DNA from: Apis mellifera
Taxonomy: Eukaryota; Arthropoda; Insecta; Hymenoptera; Apidae
Length of the DNA stretch: 64,000 nt
Direction of reading: 5' to 3'
Assembly (NCBI RefSeq): GCF_003254395.2
Contig: NC_037646.1
Location: forward strand, 5,038,381 to 5,102,380
In this document: positions 14,781 to 27,500 of the stretch, piece by piece
How the letters are laid out: every line of letters begins with the position of its first letter
Position numbering within the stretch: position 1 is the stretch's first letter
Program-made: the position numbers and the translations under genes
Notes under the pieces: model-generated
Seen by the model: the letters and a program-made list of their open reading frames with translations, nothing else
What the model was told of the DNA's origin: nothing
The model's database searches: none

Positions 14781-14801
14781 ATATATATATATATATATAT
14801 A
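14781..14801. repeat. TA microsatellite
   Basis: About ten TA units flanked symmetrically by tatgta and tacata, making the whole stretch palindromic. Confidence 0.9.
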
Positions 14802-16700
14802 CATAAGAAAAAATAAAAGAACAAATAAAGAAAAGTTTCATTAAATTATATAAAATTAGAAAAGAATAACAGTAGTTTTATTCTGTATAATAATTACGTA
14901 TGATTATAACTATATATTGTCCCTGCAATAAATTATAACACAGATTAGTGATCGTCAGTGGGGATTAAATGATTCTCGTGGCGTAGTTTGAATGCCAAAA
15001 TTATTATATTTGTACATATTTGCGTACATTTGTATATATTTGTTTAATTATGATGTTGAATTATGCGTATTGATTAACTACATATTATTTCTTTGATAGT
15101 GTGAATAAAATTTAATAAGATAATATATTAATTTTACAATTCATTGTAGATAAAATAGAGACAATCAAAATATTATTTCGAATATTGTAAAATTAAATAT
15201 TATAATGATTCAGGAATTTAATCTGAATTTAATAGATTAAAAATAACGTACTATGTTAATTTTCTGAAACATGGAAATTATATGGAATTATATTATAATT
15301 ATATCGAAGCAAATCAATGTAAATATTTGCTGTATATAAACTTTTACTTGCTTACAAAAACTGATCTGGCAAAGATTATACGATAACTTGAATGGAATCA
15401 AACAATAATCGATTTCCCGATATTGTTACAAACTTTCATTGTTATATTTATCTATCGAGGCAAAAAATATTGACAGTTGGAAGTTTGTGATGTACAAAAG
15501 AGAAGAATATAGACAGTACAAAGTTTTGTACATTATAACTAATTGCTCTTGTCCGACAAGACAATACTTCATGAACAATGAATCTTGAAAATTAAAACAT
15601 TAAAACCCGTTATAGATTCTCGATCGAGAAAAACATGGAAATCGATAAAAGAAAATGAAGTACAAATTTTTTTTAACTTTATTGTACTTGTATAAACTTT
15701 TACATAAATCGATTTGTTTCTAACGTATTTATCAATTCGTGTTTATAAAAAAAGAAATCCACTAATCTTTTCTAAAAATAACAAACGATAAAAACAAAAG
15801 TGCACAAAAGATAAATTTAATTTCAAAATAAACGAGGATAATCGTTCAGACTCGACCGATTTTGCCACCTCACGAGGCCACCACCCACAGATCGACGAGA
15901 ATCCGTGACACGTATTCTCATACCACACGTCTCGAATAAATTCCAGTGAATCCCACCGAGTAATTCGATGCGATTTTATACCGGAAGCTAGCTATGAAAA
16001 GGAACGAGCAAGCAACAACCCTCCCCATAGAGACGACCCCTTCCCATCCGTGTATCCGTGCACGCTGCAATCATCGTAATTGTAAAAGTATAACAGTAGT
16101 AAATGTATATATAATCGTGTCGGCGCAGATACATGTCGAAATACGTGTCCCTCGTTCAAAAGTGCGTGAACGAAAGGCGAGAGAGCACAGTCCAAGATAC
16201 TGTAAGGGCGTAGAGAAGAGGGGGTCGGAGGGGGTGAGAAATCTAACAGAAACAGGGTGATGAATATTGCTAGCAGAGGCGAGAGAGATCTGCGGTGAGA
16301 CACACGAGGCGCGGTGCAGAACACGAGTTTTCTGTGCTCCCCTACACACCAAATCGTTACTGTGTGTTTTTTCTTTTTTTTTTTCGGCTGTCTTTTTGTA
16401 CTTTCTTTAACTCTCCTTCTTGAGAGTTCTTTCTGCTCTTTTCAGTGAACCTGAAAGTAACGTGATTAGTCACATCACCTCCCGAAACGAAAATCGAATT
16501 AAAAAAGAGGAGAAAATAATTTTTGAAAAGAAAAAAAAAAAGAAAGGATATTTCCATTGACTTTCTTCGAAATATAATTCGAAAGGAAAGAAGTTCGAAG
16601 CGAATTTCGTTCGTTTCAGAAGGTTTACGGGGCACAAATACACAACACACAAGAGTGGACCAAAGATTGGATCAAAGAGAGAAGAAAAAAGTCGCGGATA

Positions 16701-16730
16701 AATAATAATAATAATAATAATAATAATAAT
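16701..16730. repeat. (AAT)10 microsatellite
   Basis: A perfect trinucleotide run within the repeat-rich block at 14.3-17.4 kb. Confidence 0.95.
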
Positions 16731-17163
16731 CGTGGAGGAGTCTACGAATACTCCTTTGATCCAATGTCCGATCCTGAGGGAGGATCTGGTGCAGACAGTA
16801 GGCGAGACGTGCCGAGGATCATTGCTGAAGAACAATCGATATATCGCATGTGATGACAGCTGTCTCGTGAACATTCCATTTGCTGTCCTGTGTAAAACGT
16901 TTTGTGTATACGGGTATAATATACACGATTATATAAACACATCTATATATATATATATATGTATACACATGATGATATCGTACATGACGTGCGTTACGAT
17001 CACCTGTGTGACAGTTTTTGGGGAGAGAGTAGGGTGATGACGATTCGTACCCGTTGATTTGTATCGGTGGGACACATTGAATGAGCGATCGTGTGACAAT
17101 TTACTACCCACGAAAGCTGGAAATGGAACTGGACCAGCGTTCTTTGTTTTGCAAAGTGGTGGA

Positions 17164-17194
17164 AAAAAATAAATAAATAAATAAATAAATAAAA
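17164..17194. repeat. AAAT tetranucleotide repeat, about 7 units
   Basis: A run of AAAT/AATA units following a short poly-A, in the same repeat-rich block. Confidence 0.93.
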
Positions 17195-17700
17195 GTTCTG
17201 ATTCAGAATTTCGAGAATTGATGGTACTTGATAAATGAAGCAAATGGAGAGAATTTTTTTCATAAAATTGAAAAATAATATTTAAACAAAAAAATAAGTA
17301 ATATCGGAAAGCAGAATAATACGAAAATAGAATTTCATTCTTTCGGCCGAAGACCGAAAGTGCCTCACGATGATCCATTTCCAATACAGCAAAAGTGAAT
17401 GAACGTATTAATGGAATATGATTTACAATTTAATATTACTTCTACGATACTCGACGCATCGATCAGTGAGAATGAACGAGAGGCAAATGCACAGGGAATT
17501 TCAGCAAGCTTATGCTCGATAGGCTATCTATGAGTATATTGTATCTTGTAAAGGATCCTCGATAATCCGTTTAATACGTAACTTATATTTCTTTGTTCAT
17601 CCAAATATATGAATTAAATCACCGATACGAATACATATTATATCGCATTCATCGTGATAAATAAACATTACGATAAGAATGGAAAAAAAATTAGAAAAGG

Positions 17701-19885
17701 AAAAAAGAAATACAGAGTTAACATTTATTTCTCTGTGATATAGTGGAACGTGAAAAAGGTGATTAAGGTAATTTCATTATTACAACTCTCTGGGAAGTCG
17801 GCGGTATTACGATGGAAACGAGTGTTTAAAATGAAACGTCAATTATCGTTTTAGCAGTCGGATCTTTTGGGCTCGTTGGTGCGCGACGAGTTCCGTGCAA
17901 TTTAAATTCAAAAGGCTATGGAGCAAGGTTTTGTAACCGGATCCAGAAGAAGAAAATCAAAGCAAAAACTTTGTTCTAATATAATTACAATGGCTGGGTA
18001 ATTAAGGGCCGCGGAATTCATTTAGTGACCTTTTGATATTTATAAATGAAGCTAATTCAACTTGTCCTTTGGCTTTTAACGTTGAAATAAAGAATGACCA
18101 AGTGGATCATGACCGAGTGAGAAGAAATACAGGTCATACTGGTTAATTTGCATTTCATTTTTGAAACTGACATGAGATTTATTTTGCAGATGCAGATAAA
18201 TCCAATTTTGTCGAGTCTCTGTATTTTATGCCATCCGATAAAGTGCTCGGAAGAGATATCGGTAGAAAAGATGACAAATTTAACTTAACCATAGATGTAT
18301 AAACTCGAAGGAACAACTTGATCCATAAATCCGATAAATCCAGTTTCAGAATATTTTTGGGAAGAATTATAAAGCGAAACTTTATTTCAAATTTTTCTCT
18401 TCTGATCTTTTGAATATATTATGCAATAATACAGTTGCAATAGAATTTGAAAAGCTGCAGCATAAAATACAACATTTGGAACGATTATTTGTTTTGCTTT
18501 GCAATCCCAATTTCATAAATTGTAAATATATTCATAAGTATTCGAATATTTTAATCGATTTACAATAACGATATATCATGAAAATGTATAACTGATAAAC
18601 TGATGTATTCATCGAAAATTGTGACAATCGTACATTTTTTATTCGTCAATTCCAAACGTCATTCGTTCTTCCTGTCGAAAATTAAATTAAACAGAGATCT
18701 TATATTTATATATACGAAACCTGTCAAACCTCTCCACTACTCCAACATTATGAAATGTATACATCGATTAAACAAACAAGCGCTTCTCACCTCCATTTAT
18801 ATCCAAAATATTAATTTCCTCGATCTACATTCAAGAAACGAAATTCAACACCGAATACAAATAAGTATAATTCTACAAATCTTCCAACAAAGCAATAACG
18901 AGGCAATAATCGTACATTCTCTGCAATACAGGATACGTCGTTTGACTCGAGGTTGATTTTAGTCTAATAAAAGATGAGTTGCAATCAAAGATCAGAAGAG
19001 CGCGCGTGGCGAAAACAGCGTCCGATAACTCTGTCGAGAATAGAATCCAAAGATCAAGAACTGTGGGATTTAGAGGTGTTCCCGTGGGAGGATAAGGAAT
19101 GCGGATGTTGCCTCGTCTTTGTTATTAACTCGTTTTTACAGTGTACACGTAGCGCGACACGAGACTGTAATCCGATTTAACAGAAGAAAATACAAAGGTA
19201 TACCCGATCTCTCTCATCGACTGGAGTGTATTCACTGAAATAGAAGACGAAAGGAAGGAGGAGAATAGAGGGATTACGTAGACGAATAAACTGTTGAACT
19301 GTTAATGAAATTGGCTAACCGATAACGATATACGAGGTATAATCTAGTGATTTGGAAAGTAAGCGAGAAACGCATTAGAGGAACGACGAGATTAAAGTGA
19401 AAAACCTCTTTGAGAGAAATATATCCAAGATTTAAAAGATTAGAATTGTGTTTTTTCTTGGAACAATATTTCTGATCGATAAATATCATCTGAAGAATGA
19501 GATAGAAATATTGTATATTTAAATCTGAAATTAAAAGAATTAAAATTAAAGAAAAAACATTACTACGAGAATAATAATAAGATAATGAGTCTATTAGAAA
19601 AATTCAGGAATATTTCAAGATATTGGAAGAGCCAGACTCAATTTAACTCTCTCTACACTGGATGGCTTAATACCACATTTAGTTTTCCTGTCGTTGTTTT
19701 GAATTATAAATTTGTGTCGCTGTCATACGTCGCAAACGTGAAGCAGAAAATTTTCTTATAAACTTGAAAAAGAAAAAAAGAAAAATGCTGAAGATTTAAA
19801 TATTCGTGTTTCGTTTCATTTATTCACCAAAAGACAACTTCACTTGATTCGGTCGCACAATCGTTGGTGGCATTTCCTCCATGAT
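17701..19885. other. No supported gene
   Basis: AT-rich sequence with two small plus-strand frames (18603-18956 and 18974-19180) that have no recognisable domain. Nothing here reads as a FAS1 exon on the minus strand. Confidence 0.5.
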
Positions 19886-20281
19886 TCACCAACCGAGTGA
19901 CACAATAATAAAAGCTGAGATTAGAATCGTTACTATACGACGGCGCGACGTCACGGTGCTTTGGATAGAATCTTTACGAGCTTCGTAAACCACGACTCTT
20001 TTATCCCGTTTCCGCTCGTGATTCTTCGCGCGGATCGTTGGCTTATCTTGTAAACAGGGCTTGATGCTCTCGCCGCCGTCGCAAATTGATAGCGCCAGTT
20101 CGATATCTGTGAACGTTTTAGGGATATATATATATATATATTGAAGGGAATTTCGATTGGAATTGTTAAAAGAATCGTTATCGTCGAGGGGTGGTTTCCA
20201 ACCTGGTTCCAAGTGAATTTGCGAAATTTGCACACGAATGAGCGGATTTTCTACCGATCTAGAGCGAGAAGTCGTTGACAT
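19886..20281 (-). CDS. Candidate minus-strand terminal exon with hydrophobic tail (uncertain)
   Basis: A 131-codon open frame ends ...SRRRIVTILISAFIIVSLGW and a stop. A short hydrophobic tail after basic and small residues is what a GPI-attachment or tail-anchor signal looks like, and Fas1 is GPI-anchored in other insects. A possible acceptor (cgttcacag) at about 20119 would start the exon at DIELALSICDGGE. Against a direct link to Fas1: that frame needs a preceding exon ending one base into a codon, whereas the last Fas1 exon found ends at a codon boundary, and splicing them directly reads a different, non-hydrophobic frame. The frame also runs through a TA microsatellite (20124-20142). It could be the last Fas1 exon with intermediate exons unseen, an alternative end, or chance. 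Confidence 0.25.
   Translation of the reverse strand: MSTTSRSRSVENPLIRVQISQIHLEPGWKPPLDDNDSFNNSNRNSLQYIYIYIPKTFTDIELALSICDGGESIKPCLQDKPTIRAKNHERKRDKRVVVYEARKDSIQSTVTSRRRIVTILISAFIIVSLGW
20124..20142. repeat. TA microsatellite
   Basis: Nine TA units inside the candidate terminal frame at 19886-20281; this argues that the upstream part of that frame is not coding. Confidence 0.9.
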
Positions 20282-23200
20282 TGATGAAGGAGTAATGGAG
20301 ATATTGGAATGATTTTATTTGTTGAAAGATAAAATGATTTTACAAAGTATTGGAATACTTATATAATAATATATTTTAAGAAAATCTATCCTCTAACGTT
20401 ATAAGGAAATCTATTTCTATCGAAAACGAACTTTTCAAATATTCAAAAGTTTATTTAATTTGAAATTGTTTGACTTGGAAGATATTCGATTTTCCCTTTC
20501 TACTAAGAAAGGAAGAGCTTTACTTTGTAAAGATCAATTTTCCAACTTCTATATTGTAACTTTTAGAACTCCCGTTTTCCACAAAGTAAGCAGAAAGATT
20601 TTCCAAGAAGAAGAAAGAAGTTAATTTTCTCAAATTGAAGTGAATCTAAAAAATAATTAATCTCACGGATGATACGCTTTTTTTTGATCGAAAGAACTTG
20701 TATTTGAAATATATAGCGACTGTTATCATAATCGAATAACAAAAATTAATGTGTTACTTTGATAAATTGAGTATTTTAAAATACGTATACAAAATTAAAC
20801 GAAGTCACATTTAAAAAAAAAAATATCTCCAAGTTTTCATCGAAAAATAAAATAAATATACGTATAATAACTATTATATTTAAATACATATCGATGATAA
20901 TCAAATTACGATGCACTAAACGTGCATGCGATTTTAAAATGAATACATGTTCCATTCATCGAATTCATTTATCTAAAAGCATCTTCGATTAAACTAAAAA
21001 TATGTCGTATATGAGAACATGACAGAATTAATTTGATGGAACGAATAATGTATGGCTTATAATGTACAAGAACACGTATCAATTAAAAGTTAAAAGTGTT
21101 TCAATGTTAGGATTATTGAGAAAATTGAAAGATACACGAGATTACATACATAATATTGAATCGTTCGAAGTTCAAGAACATCATGAAAATAGCTCGTCAA
21201 ATATTTTTCCTGAAATAAAACATTGTTGTAAGAATTAAAAATTTGGAATAATTATAAAGAAGAGAAAATTAAAATAAATATTTTCGAACAACTTTTCAAA
21301 TGTTATAAAGTTTTATATAATTGAATATAAAAAAAAATTCATCTCTACATAATTTATATTTTAATACGTTCTTTTTTTTCTTTTTTTTAATATGCAATCA
21401 GACTTACTCCAGAGTCCATTTTTCCTCTTAACAAGTAAAAATATTGAGATAAATTGAATTTATCCTTAAATCGAGTTAAGCTAATTTTTCTTTGACCCGG
21501 ATCCAAGAATTTCTCTCGAATTATCCCAACAGCAAGGAACACGAATCTGTGCAACGACACAGAACAAAAATCATAACAAAGTTTCCGAACGCAAATAATC
21601 TCATAATTTAATTTCGTGTCTTCTGAAAGATTTGATACCGTGGTTACGAGAGAAGTGAGAAAATTTATTGAAACGAATAAACTTCGAAATTTCACTTATA
21701 AATTTATATCGTGATGGAATTTTTTAAGCGATATCGCGATCAAAGGACAATAATTTTTTCAAATATCAAATTACAGAGAAGCTTTATAGAAATTTTGCAT
21801 CCATACATTTATTAAAAGAGAGTAACAGATTAGAATAAAAAATTTATACAACATTCTCCTATTAAATCCTAATAATTAAAATAAGGAAAAATTCAATTGA
21901 AGATAATGATTGTTCGAATCACAGGTGAATAATCATTAGAATTTTGCTCTTTAAAATACTTTCTCATTTATTTCGATATGACTTCCAGTTTCCGAGATAT
22001 CATCGTGTAAAGATTTATTACCTCCTGTTATGCGGATCTGTCATTTCTACTTCGTTTTACTAACCCATGCCAAAGTTCAGACAAGTGATAAATTGGATAA
22101 ATTGGAAGAACACGTTTCCAAGAAAAAAATATTGATCACGAACTCTATTCGCAGTCTTTGCACAATCTCAAGTAATATCAAGAACATCCTTCGATTGAAA
22201 TATAAATAAAACAAAAAACGATTTCAATGACTCATCTCCATTCCCTGAATGAATGTCGACGATAAAAATTGTTAATTTCTTCTCTTTTCGTATGAATTCG
22301 AACTGTTGCTATCGATAGAAAACACATAGAAAACACATAGAGGCGTAATTCAACCCATAATAATATTTTCCAATTGTCGAACTTTCATTGGAACGAAATA
22401 ATCGGATCACCTCGGAATGAAATTCACGAGATAGTAAAATCTAATCGAAGGAGTCCCGTTTTCATAAGTGACATTTATTGTGAATTCCGAGTGCGTGATG
22501 CATTAGGAAAGCATTAGTATTCGCGGGTTCCGATGCGTTTCGTATACTGCGAACGTGATATGGCGCGTGGCGCACGATGCACGCACAGTGCAATGTCAAA
22601 GGATCTCGGTGGCTCTATAGATACGATGTCATACAACGCGAATGTGTAATCACTGCCAGTTGGGACGGTTGTGTACATATATTTTGACACGTGTTACGCA
22701 GCCACGAAAGCCACATCACTCAAACCGAATGGGGTAATCGTTATTGCGCGAAATTTGATGGACTGTTACTCCGAAATCCTAACTTGCAACGCGCCTGTGG
22801 ACCTCGAGCATTTATCACGGGAATTCTTGTTAGGATTCCATCTTTCAATCGCGCCAATATGGATCGATATTTGTTCTCTTACATTCCGTATCGACAAATA
22901 GGTCTCTTTTCAATATATCGTACGTTTATTTATATAAAGTTTTTGATTGATTCGATATTGAATTATATAATTGACGAATATTACAGCAACTGTATTATTG
23001 CAATCACAAGAAGAGATTCAATGAAACTGTAATTAATGATTCGTAAGAATAATTGAAATGCATAAAGGATTTCTATAGAAATAATATACGTAATTATATT
23101 ACGTAAACGAATACGTTTGTGAAAATTCGGCTGTTCCTTCGCGATATTCGTGACACAAAATTGTACGAAATTTCATCAAGGAGATGAATCGTAAAAGAAG

Positions 23201-24345
23201 GTGAAATTATTGATAGATGATTAATAACTTCTAACATTTGGACATGGCCGTAATGCCGCGGGCCGTGCTGAACAAAGCCAAATCTATTGAAATCGAAGGC
23301 TTTGGGAGCGCGAAAAAGGACGAAGAATATCAACTTTTCGAACAGAGGTAGTTCGAGAGAGCTTTCATACAGATATCAAAAGGAAATAACGTCCACGACA
23401 ATAAGGAAACTCGACGTCATTCTTTCTTTCGCCAAGTCCGCCAAGGCTGCTGAAGGCGCACAATACGGTAAATACATTGCGAGTCACTTATATAAACTAA
23501 CACCTTGAACAATTTATTCTTTTATAATTTCGCGATGAAATACGAAACAAAACACTCTTTGTGACGTGAAATATGAATCCGAAAGATCCATTTAATATCT
23601 TTCTCTGTCATTTTTAAGATCATACAAAGTTTCTGAAATTTTCTCTGAAAGACAAGAGAGACAAAAAAAGAAAAATTGTGAAATGAATTGGAAAAATCTC
23701 ATTACAGTACAAATTTATCGATACCTATTTCAATTTGCAATGATAAATTTCGTAAGCATGTGTTTATTAATTCGAACGAATGAAAAATCAATATGGTGAA
23801 TTTATATAACCATAAAAAAAGATACACAAAACGCATTCATATTATACGTTTATAAATTTATTGGATGGAAATTTGTGAATTAGAATAAACGATCAACAAT
23901 TTCACACAAACGATACAACATTTATTCTCATTATTGTCATAAATAATCAAGAATTTCTGATATCTTTTATTAAAACAATTTAAAATAAAAATTTAACCTA
24001 CATGTAATTACTATATCGATCGACTCTATTAAAAGATAGCCTTTCGAGCATGTTCCTGCTGATCCCGCTTAATTCACGCGGCGAATTGATCCGCGACGAG
24101 ACGTTTAACGAATTCATATTCGGGAACTAACTGTCATTGTTTGCGACAGACAATGGGATGACGTGAATAGATGATGAGGATGCGGTAGTAAGACACGTTA
24201 TCGTCGTACGACTCGCACAATCGTTTCGATCCTTTCTTCGGGATCGATTATCGCTATCTATCACTAATGAAAAAAAAAAAAAAAAGAAGAAGAGAAATAC
24301 GAAGTAGATAAAGAATAAAAGAGAGAAAACTAATTAAGCACTGAC
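20282..24345. other. Sequence downstream of the last visible Fas1 exon; no exon found
   Basis: Searched on the minus strand for H1 and H2 motifs of FAS1 domains 3 and 4 without success. A 102-codon minus-strand frame at 21387-21695 ends next to a good donor (GGA|gtaagt) but does not look like FAS1. GC-richer patches lie at 22440-22830, 23230-23480 and 24030-24250. A short direct repeat (aaaacacatag twice) lies near 22318-22340. Confidence 0.45.
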
Positions 24346-24506
24346 CTCGAGGAAGTCCTTCACCGTGGTGTCGACGACCATAAGAGGTCGTTGGATCAAA
24401 TGGATCACACCGTTGCGCACAGGGATGTTCGGTTTAATTATTTCTGCCAGGACAACTCCAGTTGGATGTCCCGCGTCACCGACCAAAGTGTTCGATTGCA
24501 CGTATA
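24346..24506 (-). CDS. Fas1: Fas1 exon: end of domain 2 with H2 motif
   Basis: It completes a split valine codon and encodes YVQSNTLVGDAGHP..., then NGVIHLIQRPLMVV and DTTVKDFLE. The NGVIHLI core is the conserved H2 motif of FAS1 domains. It ends GAG|gtcagt in phase 0. The following exon (start of domain 3) could not be located in the 24 kb to the left. Confidence 0.93.
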
Positions 24507-27500
24507 CTGAAAATAATTAAATCAATGAATCATCTCATTGCACGAGCTTGAAATTTAAATATTAGATATATGTGTTATGTTAGATATTTAATTTTTTTTA
24601 CCTTTATCATGCTCCTTAAGGAAACTAACGGTGACCTTGACGTTATCAGAGAACGCAAGCGTCTGATAAGGTATATTATGAGGTGTAGGTGTCGTGAAGA
24701 GGACGTGGTTAGGTATTACGTGGCCATCGATCACCACACGGTCAACCTTTTCCGGCCTAGGTGATGGCTGAGAAAAGAATAGGAAAAGTTTAAATACAAA
24801 TTATCTCTTTTCCAAAGGAGAAATATTTAAAAGCCTTCGAACATTCTTTAACAAAATACTCGATGCACTTTTACGCAAATAGTGTAATTAAAAATTGGAT
24901 GAGGATGGTTTTTTTCTTTATCGAATTCTCACACTGACGTAGGAAAATTTAAAATAATCCCGAAACACTTCAATTCACGCGTCAATTCTCGGCCACCAAG
25001 ATTCTCTAAACTCTACAGATTCTTGTATTCTGTACAGATATTCGTTTCGAGCTACATATTCCTCTATTGTTATAAATTTCCGCTTAAAAAGATATCCATT
25101 CGGTTATATATCCCGAATCCCTTGTCGTCTATTGATCGGTTTTCCGATCGAACAGGTTTTGGACCGTTCAATTTCCCGTTTCGCGTAGATTTCTAGAATT
25201 TTCAGCTCCGTTCTGAACGCGTATTGAATTGGAAGGGTTTTCGGTTACTCGGATCCTCGATTGTGCATGTTCGCAAATTATTCGGCTTCCTGACTATACG
25301 AGTTCCCCTGCTCTACGAATTTTGCATTGCCCGCCCCTCTGATTGCGCCCAGCTTCTTGATTGATAGGATCCGCGATGATACAGATTGCCACCTATACGA
25401 ATTCTAGAGACGCCCTATGCGGGGACACCTGATTGTACGACAATGAATTCACGATAAGGGAGAAAGCTGATGAATCTCCCTATTTGATTCTAATTACTCC
25501 ATTGTTGGCCCTCTGATTAATTTTCCATCGGCCACTCCATTCTCTTTCTATTCACGTTTCATCAATTTTTGATATTTTAATATTTTTCAATTAGAATCTA
25601 TCCGTAATTAAAAGTAATAATTCTTTTTATATAAAACAGTAGTTAATTAACCATATATTTCAAACAATTCTCTGTCAAGCGATAATAGAATCATTGTATC
25701 AAAATATATCATTTAAATCATTCACAAATATGTGCATAACGTTGCGTAACATAATACTTTACTTAATTATTAAAATAATGGTTGCAAATAATGTTTGCAT
25801 AGTACATATTCATTGTACCATTCAATAATATTTTCGTACAAAAATAATTAAATTTATTTAAGGAAAAAAAAAGACAATAGCATTCCAAAAAAAACGCATC
25901 TCTATTATCAAAATTAACAAAACAAATTTTTCCTTCGTTCATTTTTTAAACAAAATTTGATCTCGAAATGAATCCCGCCCTGCAACAACGAGCACTCGTT
26001 AAATTCTATCACGCGTAACAAGACAACACGCATCCTTCCTCGCGGAAACAATATCCCCCTCCCTCCCCAAAAAGTCGCATCGTTCTCTGAGAAACACCGA
26101 GAACATTTAATTAACCGGTCGATAAGGCATCGCGTCTCATTAATTACTTGCACTTTCTGGCTGAAACATTTCAACCCTTGTCCCATCCCTCCTCGGGATT
26201 CCAGCCAGCCCCAGGCCTCTCGCAGTGTCCATGTAAACGGCCCCTAATGCGGTGTAATCGCGTAAAACCGCGGAGGCGGACGACTACTACCGTCAAAGAG
26301 GGAAGGGCGAGGGTGTGGCGTTAGAGGGAAGAGGAGGAGGGAGGTAAGCGGGGGCAGCGAGACGGATAAGGGCGCGAAATATAAAGGTTGGGGACCCGTT
26401 GGACCGATGATTATACACGTACCCTCGTTATCGACGTGCCACCGGTAAAGGTCATTTCGCCAGGGGAAGGATGAGAGGCCGAACGATTGATTTCCGATTC
26501 CCGTGATAAGGCACGACTAACACCGTACTGGCGGAGTCGTATTAACGCCGCCGCCCGTCCATGCTTGCAGCCGTGCCGTGTTCTCGCGTGACAAAGATAA
26601 AGCGTGTCGTCTGTTTTCCACGATCGAGATTCCGTGGGTTGGCTGCAGGCAGCTCGTTAACGCGCCTCGATCTCTCCCCGCGGAGGGGCGGGAAGGATGG
26701 ATAAGGGATGGATGGGAAAACGGGAGAGAGGAAGGTGAAACGGAGGATTCGAGTTTTGGAAGGAATGCCTGGAGGGCTCTGTTTTGTACCGATTCGACAC
26801 TTGGTTGATTCCTTTTCATGGTTCCTTGGTTCCTTGGTTAAAACGCGAAAATGTTTCGTGTTTTATTAGATTTGAAAAAAATTCTGGAAGAAATTTTCCT
26901 TTTTGGAAAGCAGCTCTTTTCTTTGATTAAGTTTCATCGTTGATTGAAAATAAAATAATTGTTATAGAGATGCGTCTTGAATTAGTAGATTGTTTGAAAA
27001 AAATTCTGGAAGAAATTTTTCTTTTTGGAAAGCAGCTCTTTTCTTTGATTAAGTTTCATCGTTGATTGAAAATAAAATAATTGTTATAGAGATGCGTCTT
27101 GAATTAGTAGATTGTTTAAATTTATAAGTTATGAGTAGATTCTTTCCTATTTTAGCATTTTAAACGAAATAGAATAATCAGATTCTAATTATAAAAGGAA
27201 AAAATTCGAGGATCGCAATCAAAATCATTTTTAGCTCGCTCGTTAGTCGATTCGATTTTTGTTCTATCATCGAATTTTCCTTCTTCCATCTACTTTACAT
27301 CCACCTTGTCGAGATATAACTCGAAGCAACGGAATTTCTCGAAGCAAGTAGCGATGCAAACCCATCGTACGAAATCTCACCAAGCTGTTCGCTTTTTCGT
27401 TCTACGTCGCGATCACATCTTCAAGATGAACAACTCCCATCCCTCGACTTCTCGCTTTGCAGTGCAAGTTTGCACAGAAACTCCTTAATAGCAACATTAT

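Larger units (their letters stand above)
14291..17700. other. Microsatellite-rich, UTR-like block
   Basis: A 3.4-kb stretch with closely spaced simple repeats: TA at 14781-14801, (AAT)10 at 16701-16730, TA at about 16944-16961, and AAAT repeats at 17164-17194. Between them lie GC-richer pieces at 15840-16350 and 16600-16900. It has no coherent coding frame. It resembles long 3' untranslated or regulatory DNA, and could be 3' UTR of a minus-strand transcript, but this is inference. Confidence 0.3.

Noticed and set aside
22671..23032. Plus-strand frames of 76 and 113 codons
   Set aside because: Two different frames overlap over the same GC-richer patch and neither shows a recognisable family.
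23094..23508. Possible transposase remnant on either strand
   Set aside because: No catalytic motif or terminal repeats could be found; the peptides do not match mariner or other families as far as I can tell.
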